From Owenia fusiformis (Eukaryota; Annelida; Polychaeta; Sabellida; Oweniidae), in contig CAIIXF020000008.1 of NCBI GenBank assembly GCA_903813345.2, forward strand, positions 2,179,341 to 2,243,340: DNA of 64,000 bases, given 5' to 3'. The position numbers were made by a program, and so were the translations under genes. Shown here one piece after another: positions 23,947 to 36,558 of this stretch (positions are counted from its first letter, which is position 1; each line of letters starts with the position of its first letter). The notes beneath the pieces were generated by a model that worked only from the letters and a program-made list of their open reading frames with translations, had not been told where the DNA came from and searched no databases.

Positions 23947-25389
23947 CAGAGGTATCATGACATGAGTCTCGTAAATATATGGATTGTGTTAACTCGGAAC
24001 ATGTATATCGTGTTAATCTGAGTTATTTTTCGGAACAATTCGTATCACTCAGGAGTTTCAGAGAGCTGTTTGACTTCAAAGTACTTCAGTAACATTAAAC
24101 ATTTACACAATACAATACCATCTGTGTTTAGGTGGCAGGGTGTGCGTAAGTGCTGGTTTGGAACCTTTTAGTTTTGATCTGAACCATAGTCTACCAGTTA
24201 ATTTTTTCAGCTTGCGAAGGCAGTAAGGCGACTGGTTTTAAGTTTTGCCAATAAGCTCTGAAATCCTGTTTGACAGGGTATAAAAATCTAGAATTTACAT
24301 ATTTACACATGTTATGTGGTTAGCAGGTATCATTTTGATCAACAATTTCTACATTCATCTTGGATCTGTTTTTATATTTTAATGTTTGTATTTAAATATA
24401 ACATTTTCTTACCACTGCCGATATGGATATGATAGCAATTAGGTGCAATAAGTGATATTGCAGCATACAACGAAAACACATCTGATGAATGTGATGGCTC
24501 AGTATATGTAACACAATGTCATTATATGAGAAAATCTGCTTGGCTGTGCTTAAAACATATAAAAATGTACAAAGTATACATTTATTAAAAAATGTTTACT
24601 AGCAATAAACGATAGGATGAAAATCCACTGCCTTTGAAAATCTTCCTAGATAATGCGTTTGCTGTGCAGTCTATAATAACCAGAAATGTCAAGGGAAATG
24701 TGGCAAATGTAGTAACAAACATAAATGCATGAACTATCGAATTAATTTGGACCATATATGGAGACTATGCATGAGACTGCGTCATCGACAATTGCTATAA
24801 TTAACATGTAGTAAAGAAATATCCTGTCAACATTATGTTTACCAGATGAATCTTTATCTTCATTATATGGCTATTCCAGGACAATAACGATTGCAATATA
24901 TCATCTCACAAAGCCAACGGGAGAATCTCAAACAGTCCTCCAAATCGAGAAAATTGGATTTGGGAATATAGCTTGTCAACAAGTATTAATAGTCTATGGA
25001 TAAAAAGTCACAGGGGTTAACTTTTAAAATGCAAAACATCACAAAAAAGGAGAATTATCATTGAATGAACTAAATCTGCTTGTAGCACACTAAATTGTAT
25101 AAAAATGGTGAGAAAATCTTAAAGAAATGGTGTACATTTTTTGCCAAATGGCGTGAAATAAGCAAGATCAGATTGCCAGTTTAAGCATGTGTTATTAGAC
25201 ACAGCAAGCTTTAATATGGAAATTTTCTGTGTTAAAGTAATTGAATCAAAGATGCAATTTCAGAATTAGATTTAGAAATCTTAGTGTAAATGTCAATTAC
25301 ATTACAAGACTGAGTCCAAATGCCTTCATAAAAGCAGATTCGTGTCTGGTTATAAAATATCATAATAATTAATATCTGCTCTTTTCAAG
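23947..25389. other. USP 3' UTR and spacer
   Basis: The first 650 or so bases are probably 3' UTR up to the AATAAA at 24604. Beyond that I see nothing defined. Confidence 0.4.
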
Positions 25390-25578
25390 TTAAGGTAGTT
25401 CTGCATGATCAGAATTTTCATTTAATTTACTTGATAGAATTAATCGATTATCAATGAAATTGATAGTATTTTCAAAATTTTATGTGATGGTACAATGCAT
25501 CATTTCAAAATTAGAATATTTTTTATTTATATTGGAATAACATTTCCTAAAAAATCTGAAAGTGCAGAATCACCTTAA
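25390..25578. mobile_element. TTAA-flanked MITE (piggyBac-like), 189 bp
   Basis: TTAA stands at both ends (25390-25393 and 25575-25578). Inside are inverted GGTAGTTCTGCA on the left and GGTGATTCTGCA on the right (reverse complement), with similarity continuing as TCAGAATTTT/TCAGATTTTT. TTAA duplication is the mark of piggyBac-type transposition. No coding sequence. Confidence 0.7.
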
Positions 25579-25929
25579 GGTAGGAAGGGTATGTTGAGTA
25601 ATTTAGTTTTTTAATGTGTGTATTGGCATCTACTTTGCCCACCTTAATGCCATTGTAAAACATTGAAAGCAATCTTTCCAAAATATGCCAATGTTAAATC
25701 TGGAAAATGAATAAAATATATTGTAAAGTAGGAAATATTTTGGAAGGTTGCTCTCAATTTGTCTTTAATTCTTGGTTTTCCCTTTTTAACATATATGGTC
25801 TCAGTGATCTGTCTACAATAAGATCTGTCCAATCTGAACACTCATGTAACCTCCCAAAAGTGTTTGGAGTAGAAGGTGTTTATATGTTAGGTGTTCTCTT
25901 TGAGATGTGTTTGGTGTTCTTATACATGT

Positions 25930-26325
25930 ATATGTGTACACCCCCAATCCGCAATCAAATTATCAGTGTGGAGTTAGTACTAATTTAGTGTGGAATTAGC
26001 GCTAAACTGTCAGTACTGATTTAGTACCAATCGAGCTGTACAAAATTCAGAAAATGCCGGTGCAAAATTTGCACTAACTCAGCGCTAACTCAGCACTAAC
26101 CTTAGTGATGACTTTGCACCGAATTAGCGTGGAATTAGTGCTAAATTTGTATGAATTTTGTACCAACTTTTAAAAATAATCGGGGATGAATTTTTTGTAT
26201 ATTGAATCGATAAAAATGTATTAAATTGACATTATTTGTACCAATTCCGTACCAAATCGGCGCTAAATTAGCGCAAAAAAAGATTAGCGCTGATTTAGCA
26301 TGGAGTTATTTTGGCAGTGTACCAG
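25930..26325. repeat. Self-similar element built of TTAGCGCTAA-type words
   Basis: Many short related words (TTAGCGCTAA, GGAATTAGCGC, GATTTAGTACCAA, CTAACTCAGC) occur in both orientations over about 390 bp. The borders are TACACCCCCAA and, inverted, TACACTGCCAAAA, which may be imperfect terminal repeats at TA. No open frame. Probably a MITE with subterminal repeats; boundaries are uncertain. Confidence 0.5.
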
Positions 26326-26329
26326 TGAT

Positions 26330-29300
26330 CTCTCTAGCAATAGAGGAATCAGAACACAGCACTCTGTTAAGAATCTGAAAATTACATGCCACCATGTTGA
26401 AAATCTGTTTTCATTCTGCCAAGAAGGTGAAATATTGAGATATTTTTATCAAAACAGGTGAATAGGATTTAACGTTGTGTTAAGAAAACATCCTGGAAAG
26501 ATCACTGTATACTAATGACTGTACTTTAATCTAGATGACAATGACCAGGTTTAAAGTAGTGCCAATATATATTGTCATTCCAGATAGAATTTAAAAAGAT
26601 GCTTCCTGGGATCAAGCTGACGATGATGAACGATTGTAAATAATAATCAATATCTCATTTGTGTCAAGTTTCCCGCTTCCTGAATCTCAATGTTACTGTA
26701 CTAGCTCTGTATTTACATATATTTAATACTAAGGATCCATTTATAGATCTAAAACATATACTTTTTGATTTAGCTTCTTAAAAGAGAGCTTCATCTACAT
26801 GAACTAAGCACTGGCACTCAGAGTCTGCAAAATACTATGTAATCTCAAGACTAGATCAATAATGTCATTAGGAATATGATGTTTATACATTCGTACTTTC
26901 TGTAATAAAACAGATCAATCAATATACCAATACGCGATAACGTTTAATTTCGTTCAGTTTAGCAACCTCTCGTTTGAAGAGCTCTCATGTATGGTACAAC
27001 TTCATCTACATCCGGGTTCTTTCCCATTGGATTACACAGGGGTGCTATTTTCAATGCCGCACTGCGGCTCTATTAAACATTTATGTAGAGTTTCATTTGC
27101 ACAAACGATAGGTATGTATGTAATTAAGATATATGACAAAGCAATTTGAGCTATAATCCCCAAATCCGAAGTAATGTGTAGTTAAAAATGCCGTCCAATT
27201 CCAGTGACGTCACTGATATCCCAGAAATTGCTCAGACGCCATCGATTATCGAAAAATATAAATAATGTTACTTTGAATCTCCGATTATCTTTCTGATTAT
27301 TGAATAGATTGGATTATATAACTATGCTTGAGGGCTGATGGAAGATCAGAAGCTGAGAAACGTTCAGAGTAATCGACTCGTTCGGCGGGCCAATGAAAAT
27401 TTGTCCCTTCCAAAGCGATGCATCATGGGAGATATTTATGTAAATTACCACCTGAACTCTTATCGCGAATAGGAGTATTGCTCATAGTGTTAGCTTGAAA
27501 GCCCATGCTATAACTTAGGCCTGAGAAAAAATTCGATTAAAGCCAAGGATTCAATCCATGCATTATTCCTATATATTATTTCAAACCTGTTAAAAATAGA
27601 ACCCATAGTAGATATTCTCAATATTAACTCAAAATAAGGGGATTTTGATCAAAAAAGTCATATAACTCCTGCTTTTAACACCTCTTGAGCTGTGCAAAGA
27701 GTCTAAACAGTGAAAGTATTTTATCGTTATTTTATCATTTTATGCACGCTCTGTGTATATGATGTTTTTCATTTGATAAACTAAGCCAATCCCCCATTGT
27801 CCCTCCTTCAAAATTGTTTATGATCTGAAAAATATTTTTATTTCATTATATTGCCACTTTGATGGCGTTGACCTCATACAAAACAAAACTCCAAAACATT
27901 TGTCCATCAAAACTCTTGATGCATTAAAAACATGTGAATTTATGAAGAGGCATTTGTACTGAGATGGGATTCTGTGTTGCACCTTTATATTGACCTTGTA
28001 GTTGTACATAGTAAAGCTGACTGGAGTAAAAGGTTACCTCCTTTAACCTTGAATACCTTGCAAAGGAACTATTCTCCCAACTCATAATATCATATAAGAT
28101 ATCACATTCATTCCTATCACATTTACGTTCATAATGGCTCATAGAAAATTGTAGGAAGGTTTTTTACCATAGAAGGTTCAGCTACATGGAAATCAAATAG
28201 ATAAATGTGATTTGTGTCTGAGAAAATGTGTTGAGTTGCGAAATATGCTCACTGGAGTATTTTGCACTTAACCTGTTTTTCAAAAGCATGCAATTATTTT
28301 AATTGAGCTTAGACAACATCTTACCAATACATTTGGCTCCTCAAAAGAGAGCTTCCAATTTTCAGACTCTGCTCAGGATTACCATATTTTTATTTCTTTA
28401 ATTGAATGGCATGTTGTCAGTTACTCAGACCCAAAGTCTAAATTTAGGCGATTAAGATATTTTTTTACATACCTTCAATTCCTACATACAGTTGTATTAT
28501 TGCTTAGGTACAGATGTAAATGTACCATAAAAACACATGGTAACTTTTCCTTCTCATGAATAAACCATGACATCAAAATATAAAACAACTTGGGATGTAA
28601 TCAAAGATTGCTTTATTTGGACCATTTTAGCATATATTCCTTGCTTTATAAAATCTAAGATTAAATCTTCATAGTTGAATTTGGTATGAACTAAATATGT
28701 TGTTGTATCATGATCACGGGGAATATTTATTTAATCATTAACTTAATAAATCATTGCTTAATAAGACATTGCTAAATTACAAGATCTACTTGATCAAACA
28801 AGTTATGCACAGACCAATCAAACCAGTTATTGCTTGAAAAAATGAGCTACTCACGTTCCTAGAACAAATAAAGATTTGAGCATGGTTAAATGAGATGTTT
28901 CCATGGCAACTCCCTATGGTAGATATCAGTTCAATTGTTTTGTCTTTTCTAGATTGTTATTGTATGGTTCTATAAACATTCGACCTGGTACTATCTAGTT
29001 AACACATATTATGTTCCTTAAAGCTTTTTGAAGTATGGAGGATTTGTGTAACAGAGGATAAGATTTCCAAAACAATTTGAATGATACCATTTTGTACAAG
29101 GTCGACTTAAACTACCAAGGGTAAAGCAAATATAAAGATTAAGCAATGCAGGTTGAGGCCTAATGAGGTACATTAAAAACATCTGAAAAATATATTTGTG
29201 TCAAAATATTGTGAGAAAATTGCCTAGCCTGCCCCGTGTTCCCTTCTACATGATACTACAATTGATCATTATAGGATGAGTTTGTCATACTTATTCTACA

Positions 29301-31605
29301 ATCTGTTCATACTAATTTTACATTCTTTTTCCTCGAATCTCTCTTTTAAGTAAACCAGCTTCTGAGTTGAGTGTTTTACACATTAAGTCTACCAGTTAGG
29401 CCATTCAAAGTTAAAAATGTAATTAACATTCCTTAAAGCACTTGGCTGAGTTAAATCTTCTGAAAACAAACTTCTTAAGTGCCTAAATATGAGTTGAAAT
29501 GAATCCAAATGACAACTGAAACTTGAAAATTGTGATCTCAGATCATATTATGCAATAAACAAAAAATAGTGAACAGGTGAAAGGTGATTGAGGTGAACAG
29601 GTGAGTTCTTGGATTTAAGATTGAGTCCCTCAATGGGACGTTAAACATAACTTTGGATGTGAACGGCCTTAGGTAGTTTCAATGAACAGTTGCTCCTTAG
29701 GAATCCTAACAAATATTTATTTTAACTGGTCAATTTTTGTGTGGGCCAGAAAGCATGTAGAATCTATCCCAGAATCTAAAGTACAAGAGAACATATTTAG
29801 AATTGAAATTGATCCGATAGTTACTTAAAGATGCCAGATGCCATCAGGTGGCTAAACAGTACTATCTAGTACCTCTAATGAGATAACAAACCAGAACATA
29901 AAGAAAGTAATTCCCCTAATCCTGAATAGAAAGAGATACAGAGGATCAATTTTTCTACATTCTGTTTTATCAGTCTCTCATTATCTAAAGCTTTTTAGGT
30001 AGCAGAGGAACCTACACTTAGTGTTTCATGGTTTTGTAACATGGGCTACAACTTGGCAATTGATTATTTTTGATTTGTGGAAAACCTTTTCCTATATTTT
30101 GATTCTTTAAAAAAGAGCTTCATCTGTATGTGCTAGACTGACACTCAGGATTGATTTATTGAATAAATTTGATAAAGAGAAATCGATGGGATTGGCATTT
30201 ATACCTCCCCCTAATATACATCAATAACAGCTTTTTATTGGCTGGCCTTAGCACATTGTTCATGTACCTAGTCCTATGTAGTCTTTCACCAAATTTCTGC
30301 ATCCACATTTTCCTTGATTGCTTGCGATAATGATATTCTCTTAAATTCGATGTGTTCATTTATAATTGTTAATGAACTTGTATGTGTGTAGAGTATGTGC
30401 CATATTTGGAGAACACTGTATTTATTAACCTTGGGGATTTCATTGATGTACACTTTTATTGATTATGAGGAATAAATTGGAAATTATAAATAATATATTA
30501 ATGAAAATTGTGCTTTAAGCGATGTATCATTTATTGTAAAAATGGTTGTATATGTATAGACTAGAATTACATTTATTGTTAGCGAGCTAAAGACCATTTT
30601 CATGTTGTATTCTCAGTTTAAAAAGCTATTTATGTGTACTTTATGTGTATCCATTTAGTATATTAGAACATGGATCTGATAAAAGGTTAAAGTTAGGGGT
30701 GTAGCCAGGATTTTGAAATAGTTGAGGCATACTGAAATATGTTAGGTGAATATGCCTCTTTTTGCCTCATGCTTGGTTACCACCTTTGGGGAATTTAACT
30801 CATGCATGGTGTTGATCTTCATCATTTAAATATGATGGTTTTGTAGCTTTTAAAAGGAACTTGGTGTCTTCTTGTTAATAATTATATATCACCATATTAC
30901 ACTGTGTATTGTTTGTCCTTGTACATGCATATGTTTTGACATTCTCATGTATTAATAGTTCACAGAGAGAAACATTTATTTTATTTTCTGCAAATGTTAT
31001 CATATAATGTTGCACTGATTTGGTGTAAAATATGTCTAAGAATAAGAGATGTATCTCTAGAAACATTCTTATATTGGATTTTGAAATTGCCAAACATAAC
31101 AGGATACTTCCAGTTGCCAAACTTATGGAGGGGAGTGTATAAAAAAAATCAGTGAAAATGTAATTTGCCTCTCTTAATTTTTCTAAGATGAAAATTTCAT
31201 GTATTTTCATGCTTGAATATTTAAAAAGTCATCGAATTTTGTGGCAGTTATATTCTCCAAATATGACAATATCAACTTTATGACATTTCTGACAACATTC
31301 TCCAAGTAATTTCCTAAGGTCATAAATATAACATCATTATTTTCATGGTGACAGCAATTAATTTAGTATTTCTCAGCTAAGAATGTTTCAGGAAATAGAC
31401 AACCTGATTAATAATTTGCCAAATCACATAAAATCATCTGTTATTTAATGCATTTATATATTGGAAGTAAATGATTTGTAACATGTAAATTTCTTGTAGA
31501 TGTAGATTACTGAATTAAAATAAAATTGTTATGCATAAAACTAACTACTTGTACAATTCTGTTGATTTGTTATTAGATTGCGAAGATTTGTATTGTAATA
31601 TGAAC
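26330..31605. other. Gene-poor stretch; possible promoter-like patch near 27.0-27.4 kb
   Basis: No coding exon was recognised. The patch 26930-27430 is richer in CpG, with a full CRE palindrome TGACGTCA at 27205-27212, an ATTGG box near 27029 and a donor-like TAG|GTATGT at 27112. It could be an untranslated first exon of a plus-strand gene, such as the EF-hand gene 7 kb on, but no link can be shown. The rest is AT-rich with no defined element. Confidence 0.3.
27205..27212. promoter_or_regulatory. CRE-type palindrome TGACGTCA
   Basis: Exact CREB/ATF consensus in a CpG-richer patch. A single 8-mer in 64 kb can occur by chance, and no start site is defined. Confidence 0.25.
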
Positions 31606-31967
31606 CAGTAAAAGACCTCTATATAAGTGGAACACCTTTGTAAGAGGAAAACCTCTGATAGTGGAACACTTCAAAGCCTAAATCGTGTCTACTATAAAAT
31701 GAACCTCTTCAAGTAAACAACCCAAGTGGAACAATTTTTCAATTGATGTTACCCATTAATTTGATATAACATGAATCTCTGTAATTGCAAAACTTCCTTA
31801 GCCTAAGTGGAACACTTTATGCAGTGCCAATACTCATTAATTGAACCTCTGTTCGTGAAACTCCCGTTACCCATTTATTTAACGGCATAATGACCTCTGT
31901 AAGTGGAAAACCACCAAACTGCAACACTATGATATACTAAGGTGTTCCACTTAAACAGGCTTTACTG
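31606..31967. mobile_element. Inverted-end element with AAGTGGAACACC repeats
   Basis: The left end is CAGTAAAAGACCTC then ATATAAGTGGAACACC; the right end gives CAGTAAAGCCTG then TTTAAGTGGAACACC on the other strand, with TA on the right flank. The interior repeats AAGTGGAAC and CCTCTGTAA words several times. Length 362 bp, non-coding. It resembles the 9620-9810 element at its tips and may belong to the same pogo-like superfamily. Confidence 0.6.
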
Positions 31968-32753
31968 TACCATAGTACCATAAGATATATATTTTTGGGA
32001 TTGCCCAAATGACTAATAAAGTGCAATTCAACAAAGCTGCAGATGGGTTACCCTTTTAGCATCACACAAAAACAACTTAATGGTGTTTGGTTGATGCTTT
32101 GATGTGATTCCTAACAAAACAAAATGACTTGTTCATCAGTTTTCCATATTGTATTGTTTTATATTTGGTATTTACAATCCTGTATTACATACCAAGCGAA
32201 ACATTTGTATGGGGAGTCAATTGGAAAGTTAGCGGGTTATATCCACCGATATACTGCCCGATTACCCCGATATAGTCCCCTCACCTCGTTTTGATAATAA
32301 CATGATGTATATTTCATTTCGATCAATTTTTTTTATTATTCTTTATTCAATTTTAGTACATACAAAATACACATGTAGTGACTGCCAAAGTTGAAAAACA
32401 TTGGTGGCAGTTCAAATTCGATCAAATTCTATTCACACAGTGATGTATGACATCAGTTCAGGCATATTTCACGACATAGTGATATAACCTTTAAATATTG
32501 TTTTGGGATACTTAATTATAAATATATATAACATACTGGAATACAAGCCCTTTTCTATGTCTATGTCTGAATATTTAATATAAACAAATATACAGTATAA
32601 AGACTTGTTTATTGTAAGATATGAAATTCCCACTGCATTGTGAACTAATTTGACTAATTCAAATCTGATTCACTACAGTAGAATTTCCTATCTCCTCAAT
32701 CAAATTCAAGAGAATTATAACTTAAAATGTGTCACAGTTTTAACCTATATAAC
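31968..32753. other. Non-coding, nothing identified
   Basis: AT-rich with no recognisable exon or repeat. Confidence 0.4.
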
Positions 32754-33575
32754 ACACCCTATGCAGACAGAGCCTGTGGGAAATATTGGGTGCGGCGCAA
32801 ATGAGCGGAGGGTGCGGAGCTAACAGTCATTTTTGAATTTAAAATTGGGATATTTCTGAAACTAAGCCGTTTTGGGACTTCAAATATACCAAGATATGTG
32901 TATTTGACACCAAATATAAATAAAATTGTGAAAATAGTAGTGCAATTCATTTTATAGCGACGCAGTATGCCTTAAACATTTCCCAGACCTATATATTTTG
33001 AGACTATCCTTTTAATACTGCGTCTCCAGCATTCATAAAAAATGGTGTTCAAGATACACTACCCATGCAAATTATTTTTGCATCTTGGAAGCCAGGCAGT
33101 ATCTGTGTGATTTTATAAAAATTCGGAAATGTTCTTCAGATATGAGGTGCGGAGGTACGTTTATGGAGCTCCTCCGCACCCAATATTTAGAGGGGGCTCA
33201 TATCTGAAAAACATTTCTGAATTTTTATAAAATCACACAGATACTGCCTGGCTTCCAAGATGCAAAAATAATTTGTATAGATAGTGTACCTTGACCTTTT
33301 TTATGAATGCTGGGGACTCAGTATTAAAAGGATAATTTCAAAATATATAGGTCTGGGAAAGGTTTAAGGCACACTGCGTCGCTATAGAATGAATTGCGCT
33401 ACTATTTTCACAATTGTAGTGATATTTGGTGTCAAATACACATATTTGAAGTCCCAAAACGGCTTAGTTTCATAAATATCCCAAATTTAAATTCAAAAAT
33501 GACCGTTAGCTCCGCACCCTCCACTCATTTGCTCCGCACCCAATATTTCCCACAGGCTCTGTCTGCATAGGGTGT
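32754..33575. mobile_element. 822-bp foldback element, arms about 410 bp
   Basis: Reading inward from ACACCCTATGCAGACAGAGC at 32754 and, reversed, from 33575, the two halves stay nearly identical almost to the centre at about 33165, where GGTGCGGAGG meets CCTCCGCACC. The GGGTGCGGAG/CTCCGCACCC words of the tips reappear at the centre with the same CAATATTT neighbour. No transposase frame; apparent frames in either arm are mirror copies. No clear target duplication was found. This is a foldback transposon or an inverted duplication of a shorter unit. Confidence 0.8.
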
Positions 33576-34087
33576 AAAACAAAAATGCAAGATCATACTT
33601 TATGCAAATTGTATGTGAACAATTCCATATGACAGAACTGATTAAAAATATAACAGCTCTTATCAGATCATGGTTAGCATTTTGTTTAATTGAAACATCA
33701 ACTTAACGAATTTGATTTAGCCTTATTCTGTAGAGATGATGTATTTTATTACATACATTTCTAGTATTTACAATCCTGGGGAGTCACATCGTGAGAGATC
33801 TTATTTATTGATGTCTTTGCTCCTATAATAATTTTCTTCTCAAATCAACAAAATACTTTGAATTTGATATATGCTTATGAGAATATATTTACAAATCAGC
33901 TAAATATTATATTTTATTGCCAATTATTAATGATTAACTAAGTGTGTGAACTTCCTCAAATGCAGCAGAACTTTCACAAATTATTTCAACTCTTATCTCG
34001 ACATATGATTTAATTTTCTATTCATGGAGAGGATTGGCAGTATTCAATTTTAACACAAAATAGACACAAATTATACATAAAATAAAG
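33576..34087. other. Upstream of the MCFD2-like gene
   Basis: Spacer or 5' UTR with no clear promoter. A CAAAATAG acceptor-like site about 30 bases before the ATG is weak. Confidence 0.3.
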
Positions 34088-36558
34088 ATGAGTGTATCAG
34101 TTGCTATGGTAATATGTATGGTTGCTATGGCAACAGCAGAAAATGTACGGGTGGAAGTGGATGTAAATGGAGAAATACATTATCACCATGAAATTGATCC
34201 AGATGATGAAGATACTCTTAACAAAGCATCTGAAGACGCAGAGTAATTTCATTTATAATATCTGATTTTAATATTTTTTGATTTAGGCTATTTCAAATAT
34301 GAATAATAGGGACAATCATTTGTTTGGAATTGGTTATGTTGCTTTTTGAGCGAGCAATTGTTTCAGCTTTGATATTTTTTAGAAACAAGGTTTGTACCAA
34401 GTAACTAGTGCCAAGTCTATTGATGTTAAAAGTTACATATCACATTTTAGACTTAGAGCTACAGACTATGCCCTTTTACAACATTGAGACATAACATTTT
34501 AGTTGTAATTGCCTTATGTTATATTGTGGAAAATATTGGCCTGGAAGACTGGAAATTCAGGAGCAGAGTGTGGATCCAACTTTAGATGAGGCAAATTTTA
34601 GATTAGGCAAATTTTAGAAGGCTATTCAGTCAAAGTGGACATTTAACTGTGAAATCCATGAGACATAATTTTTAGTTTTAGTTAAAAAATTGTCTTATAT
34701 ATTTATCTGTACTACTTTGATGAAACTGCCTCGTGCTATGTTCATGTATTTGGACGACCTCAAAAATATAGAGTTCGCCTTTTCTTGCTAGGTTACAATA
34801 CAACGTTTGGTCATTTCCCTTTGGCACTTATGCTTACATATTCCTACTTTTTCTCTTCACAGGCATATACAAGATCACTACAAGGGTCAAGTAAAGTTGG
34901 ATTTTAACTCCATGCCGAAGGAAGAAAAAGAGTTCCATTTCTTTAAGTAAGTGAATTACACATCAGGCATGGGGCATTATAAATCTCATGACGATAATTT
35001 TTCTACCATTGTGTGAATTATCTGATTGTTTCGCTATTAGGGTACAGGGTGACCCAAAAATGCAACCATCTAATTTCATAATTAATTGCTTGATTTTAGT
35101 GGAATTTCTTGAATTAACTCATGTTTACTGAAGCAAATATATATGATAGTATACGGTTTTGTAAGAGAAATTACATTTCTGCCAAGGCATGCAATTGTGC
35201 CTAATTGTTAACTGTAAAATTTTAAATGTTTGGAACTACTTTGAATCTAAAAAATAAGCAATTAAAGGACCATATTGAAACAGAATATGTAAAAATAGAA
35301 ACATTTATGCATGTCCTTACTTTTGTATATTTTAGATTGTTTTGTAGTTTAGCTATCATATCTGTGGCCTCTTATATTTTGATGCTTCTCTTCCATGTTA
35401 TTTTCAAAAAACTTAACATGGCTGAAAGTCCCTAAATTACAAAAGGCCACAGCTTTGCTGCACATTAAACATAACTATCTGAAATATACAAAAGTTAGGA
35501 CTTGTACATAAGTTTCCATTTTTTCATATACTGTTGCAATATAGTCATTTTTTGCTTATTTTTTAAATTCAAAATAGTTCCAAACATTTAAAATTTTACA
35601 TTTAAAATCAGCAATACTAATATCCGTATTTGTCTGTATTTACCAAATAAGTCAAGTCATCATTAAGTAGTGCAGATATATTATATCATTGATAATATGT
35701 ATAAAATTTGAAGGTGATATCTGATATATGTGATGTGGACATAAAAAGCTAAATGCCAAATCTGGTCTACTAGTATGTAAACATTATAGTTGTGTGTCAC
35801 TTTTGTTTTCCTTGCATTGCCCCATGTGGTATGTATCTGACCATTATTTTTTAACTGCTATTTAGGCAACATGACTTCAATCATGACGGTCAACTGGATG
35901 GCATCGAGATATACCATGCATTTGGCGAGAGAGTGAGACATCCACAATACCCAACTGAAGGATCATACGAGGAGAGAGAAAAAGAATACCTAGAAAAAGT
36001 AGACAGATTAACTTTAAGACTAACAAGTATGTTTTTTATGGATTGATTTTGACTTTTCATTGGTGTTCTGCAAAATCTGTAAATATGTACATGGCCTCAT
36101 ACATGTATACAGTAAAACTTCTCAATAGGGTTCTTATAGATTTTTACCAATGAAGATTTCAGATTCCTTAAATCTTGGGTTTTCTGCCCGAAAACAATGG
36201 CAAGGATTCATTGTCATTTTTATGATGAATTTTATTTTGAAATGTGCCTGAAGTGTGTTTTAATTGCTTATGTTTGCTTGTTACCTTAATGGTAATGAAA
36301 CTGCACCAAATTAGAAAATAGAGCAACTCCACTGATTACTCATCTGAAGGTTAACCCATGTGCCTCTTTGAATATTGATATCATTAGCTTTTTTGTGTGT
36401 CAAATTCATAATCAACTGCTTATTGGTTTGTTTCAGAGGGTATAGACCGAATGCTAAACAAAATAGATAGCAATGACGATGGATACGTTACTTATGTTGA
36501 ATTTGCAGCAGCTAGAAAAAACAGATTTAAGAATCCCATGTTCAGCAGCCTGACATAA
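34088..36558 (+). CDS. MCFD2: MCFD2-like secreted EF-hand protein, four exons
   Basis: Exons 34088-34242, 34863-34946, 35866-36026 and 36437-36558 join in frame with GT-AG borders to give 173 residues. Residues 1-17 form a signal peptide. A short His/Asp-rich stretch is followed by a helix with PKEEKEFHFFK, the segment that precedes the first EF-hand in MCFD2. The two calcium loops are canonical: residues 83-94 (DFNHDGQLDGIE) and 144-155 (DSNDDGYVTYVE). In vertebrates MCFD2 binds the lectin LMAN1/ERGIC-53 and helps export glycoprotein cargo from the ER. The protein is longer than human MCFD2 (146) because of the linker between the EF-hands (PTEGSYEEREKEYLEK). No KDEL-type tail. The relative CGREF1 is an alternative. 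Intron 2 hosts a 400-bp hairpin element. A possible AATAAA lies at 37149. It converges on zw10, with 1.2 kb between stops. Confidence 0.85.
35044..35090 (+). repeat. Solo end of the Tc1/mariner-like family
   Basis: CAGGGTGACCCAAAAATGCA preceded by TA matches the tips of the element at 43871-44847. No partner end was found nearby, so it is a broken remnant in intron 2 of the MCFD2-like gene. Confidence 0.6.
35212..35611. mobile_element. Intronic foldback element, arms about 195 bp
   Basis: TGTAAAATTTTAAATGTTTG at 35212 is mirrored at 35600, and the two arms stay alignable almost to the centre near 35406 (for example TGTGGCC on both sides). It lies within intron 2 of the MCFD2-like gene, so the transcript could form a long hairpin. 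Arms differ by scattered substitutions, so it is not recent. The open frame within it is a by-product. Confidence 0.75.

Noticed and set aside
30875-31210. 111-codon minus-strand open frame
   Set aside because: Hydrophobic but unstructured AT-driven translation with no recognisable motif or splice sites.
32759-32950. Open frame in the left arm of the 822-bp foldback
   Set aside because: Same sequence mirrored in the other arm; no codon bias or family match.
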